Shown here piece after piece: positions 52,323 to 62,759 of a stretch of 64,000 nucleotides of DNA. The notes below the pieces were generated by a model. The model had not been told where the DNA came from. It did not search any database and saw only the letters and a program-made list of their open reading frames with translations. The translations under genes and the position numbers were made by a program. The stretch spans positions 1 through 64,000 of the forward strand of contig NZ_SCVD01000024.1 in the NCBI RefSeq assembly GCF_004297125.1. The letters are read 5' to 3'. This DNA is from Phenylobacterium sp. (GTDB lineage: Bacteria > Pseudomonadota > Alphaproteobacteria > Caulobacterales > Caulobacteraceae). Each line of letters starts with the position of its first letter. Position 1 is the first letter of the stretch.

Positions 52323-53609
52323 ATGCAGAACCCCTTCACCCGCACGCCGGCCAGGATCGCCGTGATCGGCCTGGGCTATGTCGGCCTGCCGCTGGCCGTG
52401 GCCTTCGCCGCCCGGCACGACGTCGTGGGTTTCGACATCGGCGCCGAGCGGATCGCCGAACTGACGCGGGGCGAGGACCGCACGCTGGAAGTGACGCCCG
52501 CCGAGCTCAAGGCCGCCGCGCGGTTGACCTTCAGCGCCGATCCGGCGGCGCTGGCGGACTGCAACGTCTTCATCGTCACAGTGCCGACGCCGATCGACGA
52601 GCACAAGCGGCCCGACCTTTCGGCCCTGATGGCGGCCAGCCGCACGGTCGGGGCGGCGATCGGCAAGGGCGGGGTGGTGATCTACGAATCCACCGTCTAT
52701 CCGGGCGCGACGGAAGAGGATTGCGTGCCGGTCGTGGCCGAGGTCTCGGGCCTGGCGTTCAACCGCGACTTCTTCGCCGGCTACAGCCCCGAGCGGGCAA
52801 ATCCGGGCGATCCGAACCACCGGCTCGCCGACATCGTCAAGGTGACCGCCGGATCGACGCCGGAGGCGGCTGATTTCGTGGATGCGCTGTACGCCTCGGT
52901 GGTGCGCGCCGGCACGCACCGGGCCAGCTCGATCCGCGTGGCCGAGGCCGCGAAGGTGATCGAGAACACGCAGCGCGACCTGAACATCGCCCTGGTCAAC
53001 GAGTTCGCCCTGATCTTCCACCGCCTGGGCATCGACACCCAGGAAGTGCTGGCGGCGGCGGCGACCAAGTGGAATTTCCTGAACTTCCGGCCCGGCCTGG
53101 TGGGCGGTCACTGCATCGGGGTCGATCCCTACTACCTGACCCACAAGGCCGAGAGCCTGGGCTATCGTCCCGAAGTGATCCTGGCCGGGCGGCGCATCAA
53201 CGACGCCATGGGAGGCTATGTCGCCCGCGAGCTGGTCAAGGAGATGATCCGGCGCGGCGTGGCCGTGAAGGGTGCGCGGGTGCTGGTGATGGGCCTGGCG
53301 TTCAAGGAGAACACCCCGGACCTGCGCAACACGCGCGTGATCGACATCGTGCGCGAGCTGGCGGACTACGGTGTCGCCGTGGATGTCTGCGACCCCTGGA
53401 TCGACGCCGGCGAGGCGCGCCGTGAGTACGGGCTCGCCTTGGTGGCGGAGCCCGCCGCCGGCGCCTACGACGGAATCATCGTGGCGGTGGCGCACCGCCA
53501 GTTCGCCGAGCTGGGCGCCCGGCGGATCCGCGCCTTCGGGCGCCAGGACGCGGTCGTCTTCGACGTGAAGGCCATGCTGGCGAAGGGCGAGTCCGACCTT
53601 CGCCTCTAA
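52323..53609 (+). CDS. UDP-sugar 6-dehydrogenase (TviB/WbpO-like)
   Basis: 428 aa from ATG 52323. NAD-binding GLGYVG at 16-21, central domain with AEAAKVIENTQRDLNIALVNE, catalytic Cys264 in GGHCIGVDPYYL, and a C-terminal NAD/UDP-binding domain beginning VLVMGLAFKENTPDLRNTR. Best match is the nucleotide-sugar dehydrogenase group that oxidises UDP-GlcNAc or UDP-GalNAc to the uronic acid (TviB/WbpO/WbpA), not plain UDP-glucose dehydrogenase. It makes an acidic sugar for the locus polysaccharide. It is followed by an intrinsic terminator. Confidence 0.9.
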   Translation: MQNPFTRTPARIAVIGLGYVGLPLAVAFAARHDVVGFDIGAERIAELTRGEDRTLEVTPAELKAAARLTFSADPAALADCNVFIVTVPTPIDEHKRPDLSALMAASRTVGAAIGKGGVVIYESTVYPGATEEDCVPVVAEVSGLAFNRDFFAGYSPERANPGDPNHRLADIVKVTAGSTPEAADFVDALYASVVRAGTHRASSIRVAEAAKVIENTQRDLNIALVNEFALIFHRLGIDTQEVLAAAATKWNFLNFRPGLVGGHCIGVDPYYLTHKAESLGYRPEVILAGRRINDAMGGYVARELVKEMIRRGVAVKGARVLVMGLAFKENTPDLRNTRVIDIVRELADYGVAVDVCDPWIDAGEARREYGLALVAEPAAGAYDGIIVAVAHRQFAELGARRIRAFGRQDAVVFDVKAMLAKGESDLRL

Positions 53610-53752
53610 GGCTGACGCTTATTTCGCGAGCAGGGCGCCCCTTTCTGCGGCGCCTGTCACCGAACCGCCGTTTCGGACAGCTAGACCGTTCCAACGCCGC
53701 GCGGGGCGGGCCACGGTGGCCTTGCCCTTCGGGGCGTTTCCTCCCTGAACTC

Positions 53753-53783
53753 GCCGCGCCCCACAAAGGCGCGGCTTTTTGTT
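53753..53783 (+). terminator. Intrinsic terminator after the dehydrogenase gene
   Basis: An 8-bp perfect stem GCCGCGCC/GGCGCGGC (53753-53760 and 53768-53775) with a 7-nt loop, followed by TTTTTGTTT. Confidence 0.85.
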
Positions 53784-53802
53784 TGCGCCGGACAGCGCGC
53801 GT

Positions 53803-53832
53803 AAAAAAGGCCGCGGGAGCGAACCCGCGGCC
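53803..53832 (-). terminator. Intrinsic terminator of the TonB receptor gene
   Basis: Read on the minus strand, GGCCGCGGG pairs with CCCGCGGCC over a 6-nt loop and is followed by TTTTTT. It lies just downstream of the receptor stop. Confidence 0.88.
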
Positions 53833-53851
53833 TTCTCCGGTCAGGTCGATC

Positions 53852-56377
<2,526 letters not shown>

Positions 56378-56789
56378 TCTTAGACCCCCTCGTTTTCGAT
56401 GTGGGCCCTTCTCGGCGCTATTCCCCTCGAAGCGGTCTTCCAAAGCATCGGCGCCGCTATGCAGGGTCAGCACCACGTGCGTGGTCGGCCGAGTCAATAA
56501 GAGGTGGAAGACGCGTTACATGGGTATTTGTTTCATGATGAAAATATTTGCTCCCGCGCGTCTTTGCGCGGCACGATTACTGAATTTGACAATCATGTAA
56601 AATCGACGATTAGGTCGAATTCTGAATTCATAAAACTGACGCAGGAGTCAATTGATCAATTGTTGCGCGCGAGCTGCCGATTCTCCGGCCAGCACGCCGG
56701 TAAACTGCCTAATGTCTGGTCGTCCACCTTGCCAGCCGGGCTTTAGCCCAGCCGTCTGTCGCCACCCGTCCGAGGCGGCGGGGGCATGA
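56378..56789. other. AT-rich divergent regulatory region
   Basis: 412 nt between the TonB receptor and the flavin oxidase genes, clearly more AT-rich than its surroundings (about 56500-56660). It contains a TTGACA at 56586-56591 on the plus strand and two palindromes downstream of it. A 79-codon frame here lacks coding character. Nothing else was recognised. Confidence 0.5.
56617..56662. promoter_or_regulatory. Palindrome pair, candidate operator
   Basis: GAATTC-T-GAATTC (56617-56629) is a 13-nt near-perfect dyad, and CAATTGATCAATTG (56649-56662) is a perfect 14-bp palindrome. They are 19 nt apart, just downstream of the TTGACA at 56586 and about 130-170 nt before the oxidase start. The spacing fits binding by a dimeric repressor on one DNA face. 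Confidence 0.4.
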
Positions 56790-58409
56790 ATGATGGAGCG
56801 GGCGGTGGGCCTAAGTCGTCGGGGTTTCCTGCATAGGATCGGGGCAGCCGGCGGCTACGCGGCCGCCTATTCGGCGATGGTCAGCCTGGGCCTGATGGCC
56901 ACGCCGGCCAAGGCCGGGCCCCTGCAGTTGCCGACCAACCTGGGGGCGGGGAAGAGCGTGGTGGTGCTGGGCGGCGGCATCGCCGGCCTGACGGCCGCCT
57001 ACGAACTTGAGAGGGCAGGGTTCGCCGTGACCCTGCTGGAAGCGCGCGACCGGCTGGGCGGACGCAACTGGACGCTGCGCAACGGCTCCAAGGTCGAGAT
57101 GGTGGGGGAGGCGACGCAGACCGTCGCGTTCTCGGACGGCCTCTACATGAACGCCGGCCCCGCCCGCATCCCAAGCCACCACGAGGGCCTGCTGGGCTAC
57201 TGCGACAAGCTGGGCGTGCCGTTGGAGGTCGAGATCAACTCCAGCCGCAGCGCCTATTTCTGGTCGGCCGGTTCCAATGGCGGCAAGCCGATCCAGATGC
57301 GGCAGGGGGTGAACGACACCCGCGGCTACATCTCCGAACTGCTCGCCAAGGCGCTGAACAAGGGGGCGCTGGACCAGGACCTGACGGCCGAGGACAAGCA
57401 GAAGCTGCTGCCGTTCCTCAGGGCCTACGGCGACCTGGACCAGGGCATGACGTTCAAGGGGACCGAGCGTTCCGGCTTCGCGCAGCTTCCGGGAGCGGCC
57501 TCGCAGTTCGGCAAAGGCCGGGACCCGGTGCCTCTCAAGGAATTGTTGGCCAACGAGCAGCTCCCCTCGACCCTCTTCGAGGACGTGGTCTACATGCAGG
57601 CCACGATGTTCCAGCCCGTGGGCGGGATGGACCGGATCGCCGCGGGCTTCCAGCGGGCGATCAAGAGTCAGCTCATCCTGAACGCCGAGGTTCTGCAGAT
57701 CCGCCAGACCGCCGGCGGCGTGGCCGTGGCGTGGCGCGATCGGTCGGGCGGGCCGAACCAGGTGGCGCAGGCCGACTACGCCATCGTCACCATCCCACTG
57801 AACATCCTCGCGAAGATCGACACCAACTTCGACAAGCCGGTGAAGGCGGCGATCGCGGCCGTGCCGTACGACTATTCGAACAAGATCGGCTTCGACGCCC
57901 CGCGCTTCTGGGAGAAGCAGCAGATCTTCGGCGGCATCTCGTTCGTCGGCGGCGATACGGGCCTGGTCTGGTATCCCTCCAACGGCCTGCACACCCAGCG
58001 GGGCATGCTGCTGGCCTGCTATGGCTCGGGGCCGAACGCCAAGGGCTTTGCAGCGCGGCCGCTGGAGGAGCAGATCGCCATCGCCAGGGGCGTGGTCGGC
58101 CGTCTGCACCCCGGGCACGAGGCCGAAATGTCGAACCCCGTGGTGGTGAACTGGAGCAAGATCCCCTTCAATCTCGGGCCGTGGCCGGCCTGGCCCGGCG
58201 CGGCCGGCCAGGAGGGCCATCTGGACGATCCGGCCTACCGGTTGCTGAACGAGCCCCACGGCCGCGTCTATTTCTCAGGCGCCCACCTGTCGCAGATGCC
58301 GGGCTGGCAGGAAGGGGCTGTGCTTTCCGCGCAGCGAACCCTAGGCCAGATCGCGACCCGTGTGTCACAGTCCGTCGCGGAGCGCCGCGGCGAGCGGCCC
58401 GCAGCCTGA
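56790..58409 (+). CDS. Tat-exported flavin-dependent amine/L-amino-acid oxidase
   Basis: 539 aa (ATG 56790, or 56793). A twin-arginine signal SRRGFLHRIGAAGG ends near TPAKAG. FAD-binding GGGIAGLTAAYELERAGFAVTLLEARDRLGGR follows, then RIPSHHEGLLGYCDKLG, VGGMDRIAAGF, and the C-terminal FAD-contact segment RVYFSGAHLSQMPGWQEGAV. It belongs to the flavin monoamine oxidase/L-amino-acid oxidase/tryptophan monooxygenase group. It would oxidise an amine or amino acid in the periplasm to an imine. It is followed after 19 nt by a periplasmic RidA. Confidence 0.9.
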   Translation: MMERAVGLSRRGFLHRIGAAGGYAAAYSAMVSLGLMATPAKAGPLQLPTNLGAGKSVVVLGGGIAGLTAAYELERAGFAVTLLEARDRLGGRNWTLRNGSKVEMVGEATQTVAFSDGLYMNAGPARIPSHHEGLLGYCDKLGVPLEVEINSSRSAYFWSAGSNGGKPIQMRQGVNDTRGYISELLAKALNKGALDQDLTAEDKQKLLPFLRAYGDLDQGMTFKGTERSGFAQLPGAASQFGKGRDPVPLKELLANEQLPSTLFEDVVYMQATMFQPVGGMDRIAAGFQRAIKSQLILNAEVLQIRQTAGGVAVAWRDRSGGPNQVAQADYAIVTIPLNILAKIDTNFDKPVKAAIAAVPYDYSNKIGFDAPRFWEKQQIFGGISFVGGDTGLVWYPSNGLHTQRGMLLACYGSGPNAKGFAARPLEEQIAIARGVVGRLHPGHEAEMSNPVVVNWSKIPFNLGPWPAWPGAAGQEGHLDDPAYRLLNEPHGRVYFSGAHLSQMPGWQEGAVLSAQRTLGQIATRVSQSVAERRGERPAA

Positions 58410-58428
58410 AGCCTTCGAGGGGAAAACC

Positions 58429-58905
58429 ATGCACAAAGCCATCCTGCCCGCCGTCCTGCTCGCGCTCGCCGCGGGTGCGGCCCAAGCCCAGAACGTCCAC
58501 GTCAATCCATCCAACGCCTTCATCTCGAGTGCGGTGAAGGTGCCGGCCGGATCGGAGATGCTCTACGTCAGCGGGATCACGCCCGATCCGGTGGCGGGCG
58601 CGCCGGCGGCCACGCCGTTCGGCGACACCAAGACCCAGGTCATCAGCATCCTGACCAAGATCCAGGGGATCATGAAGGCGCAGGGCTACGAGCTGAGCGA
58701 CAGCGTGATGATGCGGGTGCTGCTGGTCGGCGACCCGGCCAAGGGCGGCGGCATGGATTTCGCCGGCATGATGGAAGGCTACAACCAGTTCTACGGGCCC
58801 CTGAAGAACAAGCCCGCGCGCATTACGTCCCAGGTCGCCGCGCTGGTGCGACCCGGGATGTATGCCGAGATCGAGGTGCAGGCGGCCAAGGCGCCCGCGA
58901 AATAG
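58429..58905 (+). CDS. Periplasmic RidA/YjgF family protein
   Basis: 158 aa from ATG 58429 (GAGGGG upstream). A Sec signal peptide (LLALAAGAAQAQ) is unusual for RidA, which is normally cytosolic. The domain keeps LYVSGITPDP, the KIQGIMKAQGYELSDSVMMRVLL helix-strand unit and KPARITSQVAALV, where Arg131 aligns with the catalytic Arg of RidA imine/enamine deaminases. Position after the oxidase suggests it hydrolyses the imine the oxidase releases. Confidence 0.87.
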   Translation: MHKAILPAVLLALAAGAAQAQNVHVNPSNAFISSAVKVPAGSEMLYVSGITPDPVAGAPAATPFGDTKTQVISILTKIQGIMKAQGYELSDSVMMRVLLVGDPAKGGGMDFAGMMEGYNQFYGPLKNKPARITSQVAALVRPGMYAEIEVQAAKAPAK

Positions 58906-58908
58906 TCG

Positions 58909-59229
58909 TCAGCGGTCGCCGGGGGGCGCCGTTCGCAGCGCGGCGTTCACGGCCGGGGCGTTCAGCGCGGTCAGCGCCTGGCCCATGGCGTCGCGATAGC
59001 AGGCCGAGCGGCGCACGGCCTGCTGGTAATCGCGCAGGCTGAAGTCGGAGGCGCCGCAGGCGCGCACGGCGGCGCGGTCCAGCCGGTTCGCCATGGTCTC
59101 GGCGCCGGCAGCGGTGGAGAGGTCGAGGCCGGCCGGCGAGACCGCGATCGACGTCGTGACCGTTGGCCCCGCCACCGCGGGCGCGGCCAGGGCGAGCGCG
59201 AAAAGCGCCGGGATGGCGATGAGTTTCAT
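58909..59229 (-). CDS. UrcA family protein
   Basis: 106 aa. A signal peptide (LFALALAAPAVAGP) precedes the UrcA pattern SPAGLDLSTAAGAETMANRLDRAAVRACG with a second Cys at SACYRDAM, which likely pairs in a disulfide. UrcA proteins are small periplasmic proteins common in Caulobacterales and sphingomonads, of unknown function. It is convergent with the RidA gene, 3 nt apart. Confidence 0.82.
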   Translation of the reverse strand: MKLIAIPALFALALAAPAVAGPTVTTSIAVSPAGLDLSTAAGAETMANRLDRAAVRACGASDFSLRDYQQAVRRSACYRDAMGQALTALNAPAVNAALRTAPPGDR

Positions 59230-59441
59230 GGGGTACTCCTTCCTGGAGACCGGTCGTGCGCCGGCCTTTGGTATGGTTGGGTGCTAGATAATGCGCGCTA
59301 TCCAAGCGTGAAACCCGTGGCGGCGCTTATTTCACGGGCAAGTGAGTGAAAATAGCGCCAGTTCCCGGAAAATGGCTTTGAGCGGACCGCCAGGCCCCGC
59401 GGGGCCTTGAGCCGGGTCCGGAGTCGCGCGAGCTTCGCCGC

Positions 59442-60677
59442 ATGGATCGTCGCAGACTTCTCACCCTGGGCGCCGCCGGCCTGGCCCTGACCACCGTCGC
59501 CGGCGCAGCGGGCGCGGCCGATCTCCCCGCGCCGCTGCCCGATACGCCGCCGCCCATCGGGGCTGCCGAGCGCGAGGCGCGGGTCGCCAAGGCCCAAAGG
59601 CTGATGCGCGAGCAAGGCGTCTCGGCGCTGCTGGTCGAACCGGGCTCCAGCCTGATCTACTTCACCGGCATCCATTGGAGCCGCAGCGAGCGGCTGACCT
59701 GCGCGATCATCCCCGCAGAGGGCGAGATCGGCGTGGTGACGCCCTTCTTCGAGGAGCCCTCGGTCCGCGAGAGCCTGGGCGTCCCGGCCCAGGTGCGGAC
59801 CTGGCAGGAACACGAGGACCCGCTGGCCCTGGTCGCCGGCTGGCTGAGGGACCGCAAGCTGGGATCCGGCGTCGTCGGGATCGAGGAGACCAACCGCTAC
59901 TTCATCGTCGACGGCCTCAAGCGGAACCTGCCCACCGCCACGCTCAAGAACGGCGCGCCGATCGTGCGGGGCTGCCGGATGATCAAGTCGCCGGCCGAAA
60001 TCGCCCTGATGCAGCACGCCTCGGACATCACCATGGCGGCCTACCGCCATGCGATCCCCAAGGTGGAGGCGGGGATGCGGCCGTCCGACATCGGCCGGCT
60101 GATGAACCAGGCGACCGTGGCCCTGGGCGGCGATCCGGAGTTCGAACTGGTCCTGCTGGGCGAGGCGTCCGCCTATCCTCACGGCTCGGGCAAGCCGCAG
60201 GCCGTAAGGGCCGGCGAGGTGGTGCTGATGGACTGCGGCTGCACGGTGGAGGGCTACCAGTCCGACATTTCGCGCACCTTCGTGTTCGGCGAACCGACGG
60301 CCAGGCAGCGCAAGGTGTGGAACGAGGTCCAGAAGGGCCAGCAGATCGCCTTCGAGGCGGCGAAGCTGGGCGTAGCCGCCGGCAGTGTGGACGACGCCGC
60401 GCGGAGCTACTACGTCGGCCTGGGCTATGGGCCGGACTACAAGCTGCCCGGCCTGTCGCACCGCACCGGCCACGGCATCGGCCTGGACGGCCACGAGCCG
60501 GTCAACCTGGTGCGCGGCGAGGCGACGAAGCTGGCGTCCGGCATGTGCTTCTCCGACGAGCCCGGCATCTACATCCCGGGCGAGTTCGGCGTGCGCCTGG
60601 AGGACTGCTTCCACATGACGGAGGCGGGGCCGAAGTGGTTCTCGCAGCCCTCGGTCTCGATCGAGACGCCGGTCTAG
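59442..60677 (+). CDS. Exported M24 metallopeptidase (Xaa-Pro aminopeptidase family)
   Basis: 411 aa. An N-terminal MDRRRLLTLGAAGLALTTVAGAAGAA looks like a Tat-like signal. A creatinase-type N-domain (VSALLVEPGSSLIYFTGIHW) leads to the pita-bread domain with all five metal ligands: Asp264 (LMDCGC), Asp275 (YQSDISRTF), His344 (RTGHGIGLDGHE), Glu373 (SDEPGIY) and Glu387 (VRLED). It would cleave X-Pro or similar dipeptides in the periplasm. With the oxidase, RidA and receptors around it, it suggests peptide or amino-acid use. Confidence 0.9.
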   Translation: MDRRRLLTLGAAGLALTTVAGAAGAADLPAPLPDTPPPIGAAEREARVAKAQRLMREQGVSALLVEPGSSLIYFTGIHWSRSERLTCAIIPAEGEIGVVTPFFEEPSVRESLGVPAQVRTWQEHEDPLALVAGWLRDRKLGSGVVGIEETNRYFIVDGLKRNLPTATLKNGAPIVRGCRMIKSPAEIALMQHASDITMAAYRHAIPKVEAGMRPSDIGRLMNQATVALGGDPEFELVLLGEASAYPHGSGKPQAVRAGEVVLMDCGCTVEGYQSDISRTFVFGEPTARQRKVWNEVQKGQQIAFEAAKLGVAAGSVDDAARSYYVGLGYGPDYKLPGLSHRTGHGIGLDGHEPVNLVRGEATKLASGMCFSDEPGIYIPGEFGVRLEDCFHMTEAGPKWFSQPSVSIETPV

Positions 60678-60765
60678 TTATTCGACGAGGGCCGCGAGGT
60701 TCGCGAGGCGGGAGTCCATCCTGGCCTGGCGGTCCTCGAAGCCCGGTCGATCCGCGCCATCGCCG

Positions 60766-61773
60766 TCAGACTCCGTAGTACTCGCGATACCAGTCCACGA
60801 AGCGGCCGACGCCCACGTCGACGGTCGTCGAAGGAGCGTAGTCCAGGACGGCGCGGGTTTCAGCCGTGTCGGCCTCGGTGCGCGCCACGTCGCCGGGCTG
60901 CATGGGCATGAGGTTGATCGTGGCCTTGCGGCCGAGCTTTTCTTCGAGGACCTCGATGTAGCGCATCAGTTCGACCCGGCGGCTCGCGCCCAGGTTCAGG
61001 ATGCGCCACGGCGCCGCGCTGGTGGCCGGATCGGGGGTCTCGGAGTTCCAGGCGGGGTTCGCCACGGGCGGTCGATCAAGGGCGGCGACGAGGCCGTCGA
61101 CGATATCGTCGACGTAGGTGAAGTCGCGCTGCATCCGGCCCTCGCCGTACACGTCGATCGGTTGGCCCTTGAGGATGGCGTCGGTGAACTTGAACAGCGC
61201 CATGTCAGGACGGCCCCACGGGCCATAGACGGTGAAGAAGCGAAAGCCGGTCGCGGGGATGCCGAACAGGTGGGCGTAGGAGTGGGCCATGCTCTCGTTG
61301 GCGAGCTTGGTGGCCGCATAGAGCGTGATCGGGTGTGTGGCCGCGTCGTGGACGTTGAACGGCAGGTTGTTGTGGTTGCCGTAGACCGAGCTGGTGGAGG
61401 CGAAGACCAGGTGCTTCGGCTGGACCGCGCGGCAGCCCTCCAGGATGTTCAGGAACCCCACCACGTTGGAGTCCACGTAGGTCTCGGGGCTCTCCAGGCT
61501 GTAGCGGACGCCGGCCTGGGCGGCGAGGTTGACCACCCGCTCCGGCTTCACCTCGGCAAACAGCGCGGGCACGCCGTCACGGTCGGCGAGGTCGAGCTTG
61601 GCGTGCCGATAGCCCTTGTGGGCCTCGAGGATCGCCAGGCGCGAGGCCTTGAGCTTGGGGTCGTAGTACGAGTTCAGGCTGTCGAGGCCGACCACCGTGT
61701 CGCCGCGCTCGAGCAGTCGGCGGCTCAGGTGGAAACCGATGAAGCCGGCGGAACCGGTGACCAGAATCGTCAA
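60766..61773 (-). CDS. NAD-dependent epimerase, UDP-glucuronate 4-epimerase-like
   Basis: 335 aa. Extended SDR with GSAGFIG at 7-13, STSSVYGNHNNLPF near 127-139, catalytic Tyr152 and Lys156 (YAATK), and the segment RFFTVYGPWGRPDMALFKFTDAI typical of UDP-glucuronate 4-epimerases (UDP-galacturonate formation). It would serve polysaccharide synthesis with the dehydrogenase at 52323. The GT2 gene upstream ends-on lies on the same strand. Confidence 0.88.
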   Translation of the reverse strand: MTILVTGSAGFIGFHLSRRLLERGDTVVGLDSLNSYYDPKLKASRLAILEAHKGYRHAKLDLADRDGVPALFAEVKPERVVNLAAQAGVRYSLESPETYVDSNVVGFLNILEGCRAVQPKHLVFASTSSVYGNHNNLPFNVHDAATHPITLYAATKLANESMAHSYAHLFGIPATGFRFFTVYGPWGRPDMALFKFTDAILKGQPIDVYGEGRMQRDFTYVDDIVDGLVAALDRPPVANPAWNSETPDPATSAAPWRILNLGASRRVELMRYIEVLEEKLGRKATINLMPMQPGDVARTEADTAETRAVLDYAPSTTVDVGVGRFVDWYREYYGV

Positions 61774-61845
61774 GACGTCGCCTCGCTGCCTGCGCCGATG
61801 CGCAAGCGTGCCTAGCGGTCGCCGGGTTGCAAGGCGATTAAGTTC

Positions 61846-62688
61846 TCAGCGCGCGGCGAGGCCGACCACGTCGCGCATCCGGGAAGCTCGGGTGGCCTCG
61901 GCCACCGCGGTGTTGCGGGCCTCCAGCACGTCGCTGGCCCGCATTTGCGACAGGACGGGGAACATCGCCGACAGCATGGCCACCAGCAGGCCCACACGGC
62001 CCTCGCGCCAGCCCCCACGGCCCACATATCCGCGCAGGAAGGTCGCGGCGCCCGCCAGCAGGCCCGAGGCGAGGTTCACCGGCCGGCCGGCGTCGGCCAG
62101 ATCCTCGGCGGCGAGGGCGGTGAGACGATTCAGGCGCTCCAGCAGCCCGCCGACGTCGCGGCCCAGCGAACGGCGGATGGCGCCGGTTAGAGCGCCGCCG
62201 GAGCGGCCGGCCATGACGGCCGGGGCGTTGAGGCGCCGCGGCTCCCAGGCCTTCAGGCCGCGCTTGTAGAGGCGCGGTTCGGCCCGCGAGCTCAGTGCGC
62301 CGGCCCAGCCTTCGCGCACCAGCGTCTCGCCCACGTAGTTGTCGATGGGCAGTTCGTACCAGTCGCCGGCCGGACGCATCTGCAAGACGGCGCGGACTTC
62401 CCAGGCGAGGGCGGCGTCCACCAGCTCGTCCGGGTCGATCTCGAGGATCCAATCGCCGGAGCAGGCCTCGACGCCCGCGGCCTTGCGCTGGCTTTCGAGC
62501 GGAAAGATGCCGTCGATGACGATCGCGCCCTGCCGGCGCGCGACGTCCTGCGAGCGGTCCGTACAGCGGTCGGCGACCACCACGATCTCATCGCAGAAGG
62601 AGAGTTTGCGCAGGCATTCCGAAAGCCTCGCATCCTGGTTCTGCACGCAGACGAGCGCAGATAACCTGACCACCCCGAACGCTCCCAT
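61846..62688 (-). CDS. GT2 family glycosyltransferase (WaaE/KdtX-like)
   Basis: 280 aa from ATG 62688; GTG 62673 with GGGAG upstream is an alternative. The N-terminal LSALVCVQNQDARLSECLRKLSFCDEIVVVADRCTDRSQDVA and WILEIDPDELV (Asp motif), followed by the late MAGRSGGALTGAIRRS segment, match the LPS core beta-1,4-glucosyltransferase WaaE-like group. The C-terminal ~90 residues are hydrophobic and may lie at the membrane. Same strand as the epimerase, 72 nt apart, and possibly in one operon with it. Confidence 0.82.
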   Translation of the reverse strand: MGAFGVVRLSALVCVQNQDARLSECLRKLSFCDEIVVVADRCTDRSQDVARRQGAIVIDGIFPLESQRKAAGVEACSGDWILEIDPDELVDAALAWEVRAVLQMRPAGDWYELPIDNYVGETLVREGWAGALSSRAEPRLYKRGLKAWEPRRLNAPAVMAGRSGGALTGAIRRSLGRDVGGLLERLNRLTALAAEDLADAGRPVNLASGLLAGAATFLRGYVGRGGWREGRVGLLVAMLSAMFPVLSQMRASDVLEARNTAVAEATRASRMRDVVGLAAR

Positions 62689-62759
62689 CCCGACGACCCC
62701 GTTACGAGATAAGACGCCGCCCGAAGCTTTTGCCCCCCAGGCCAAGCTTTACAATTTGT

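Noticed and set aside
56504..56746. A 79-80 codon plus-strand frame in the AT-rich intergenic region
   Set aside because: Starts without a Shine-Dalgarno sequence, overlaps candidate operators and has no domain-like sequence.
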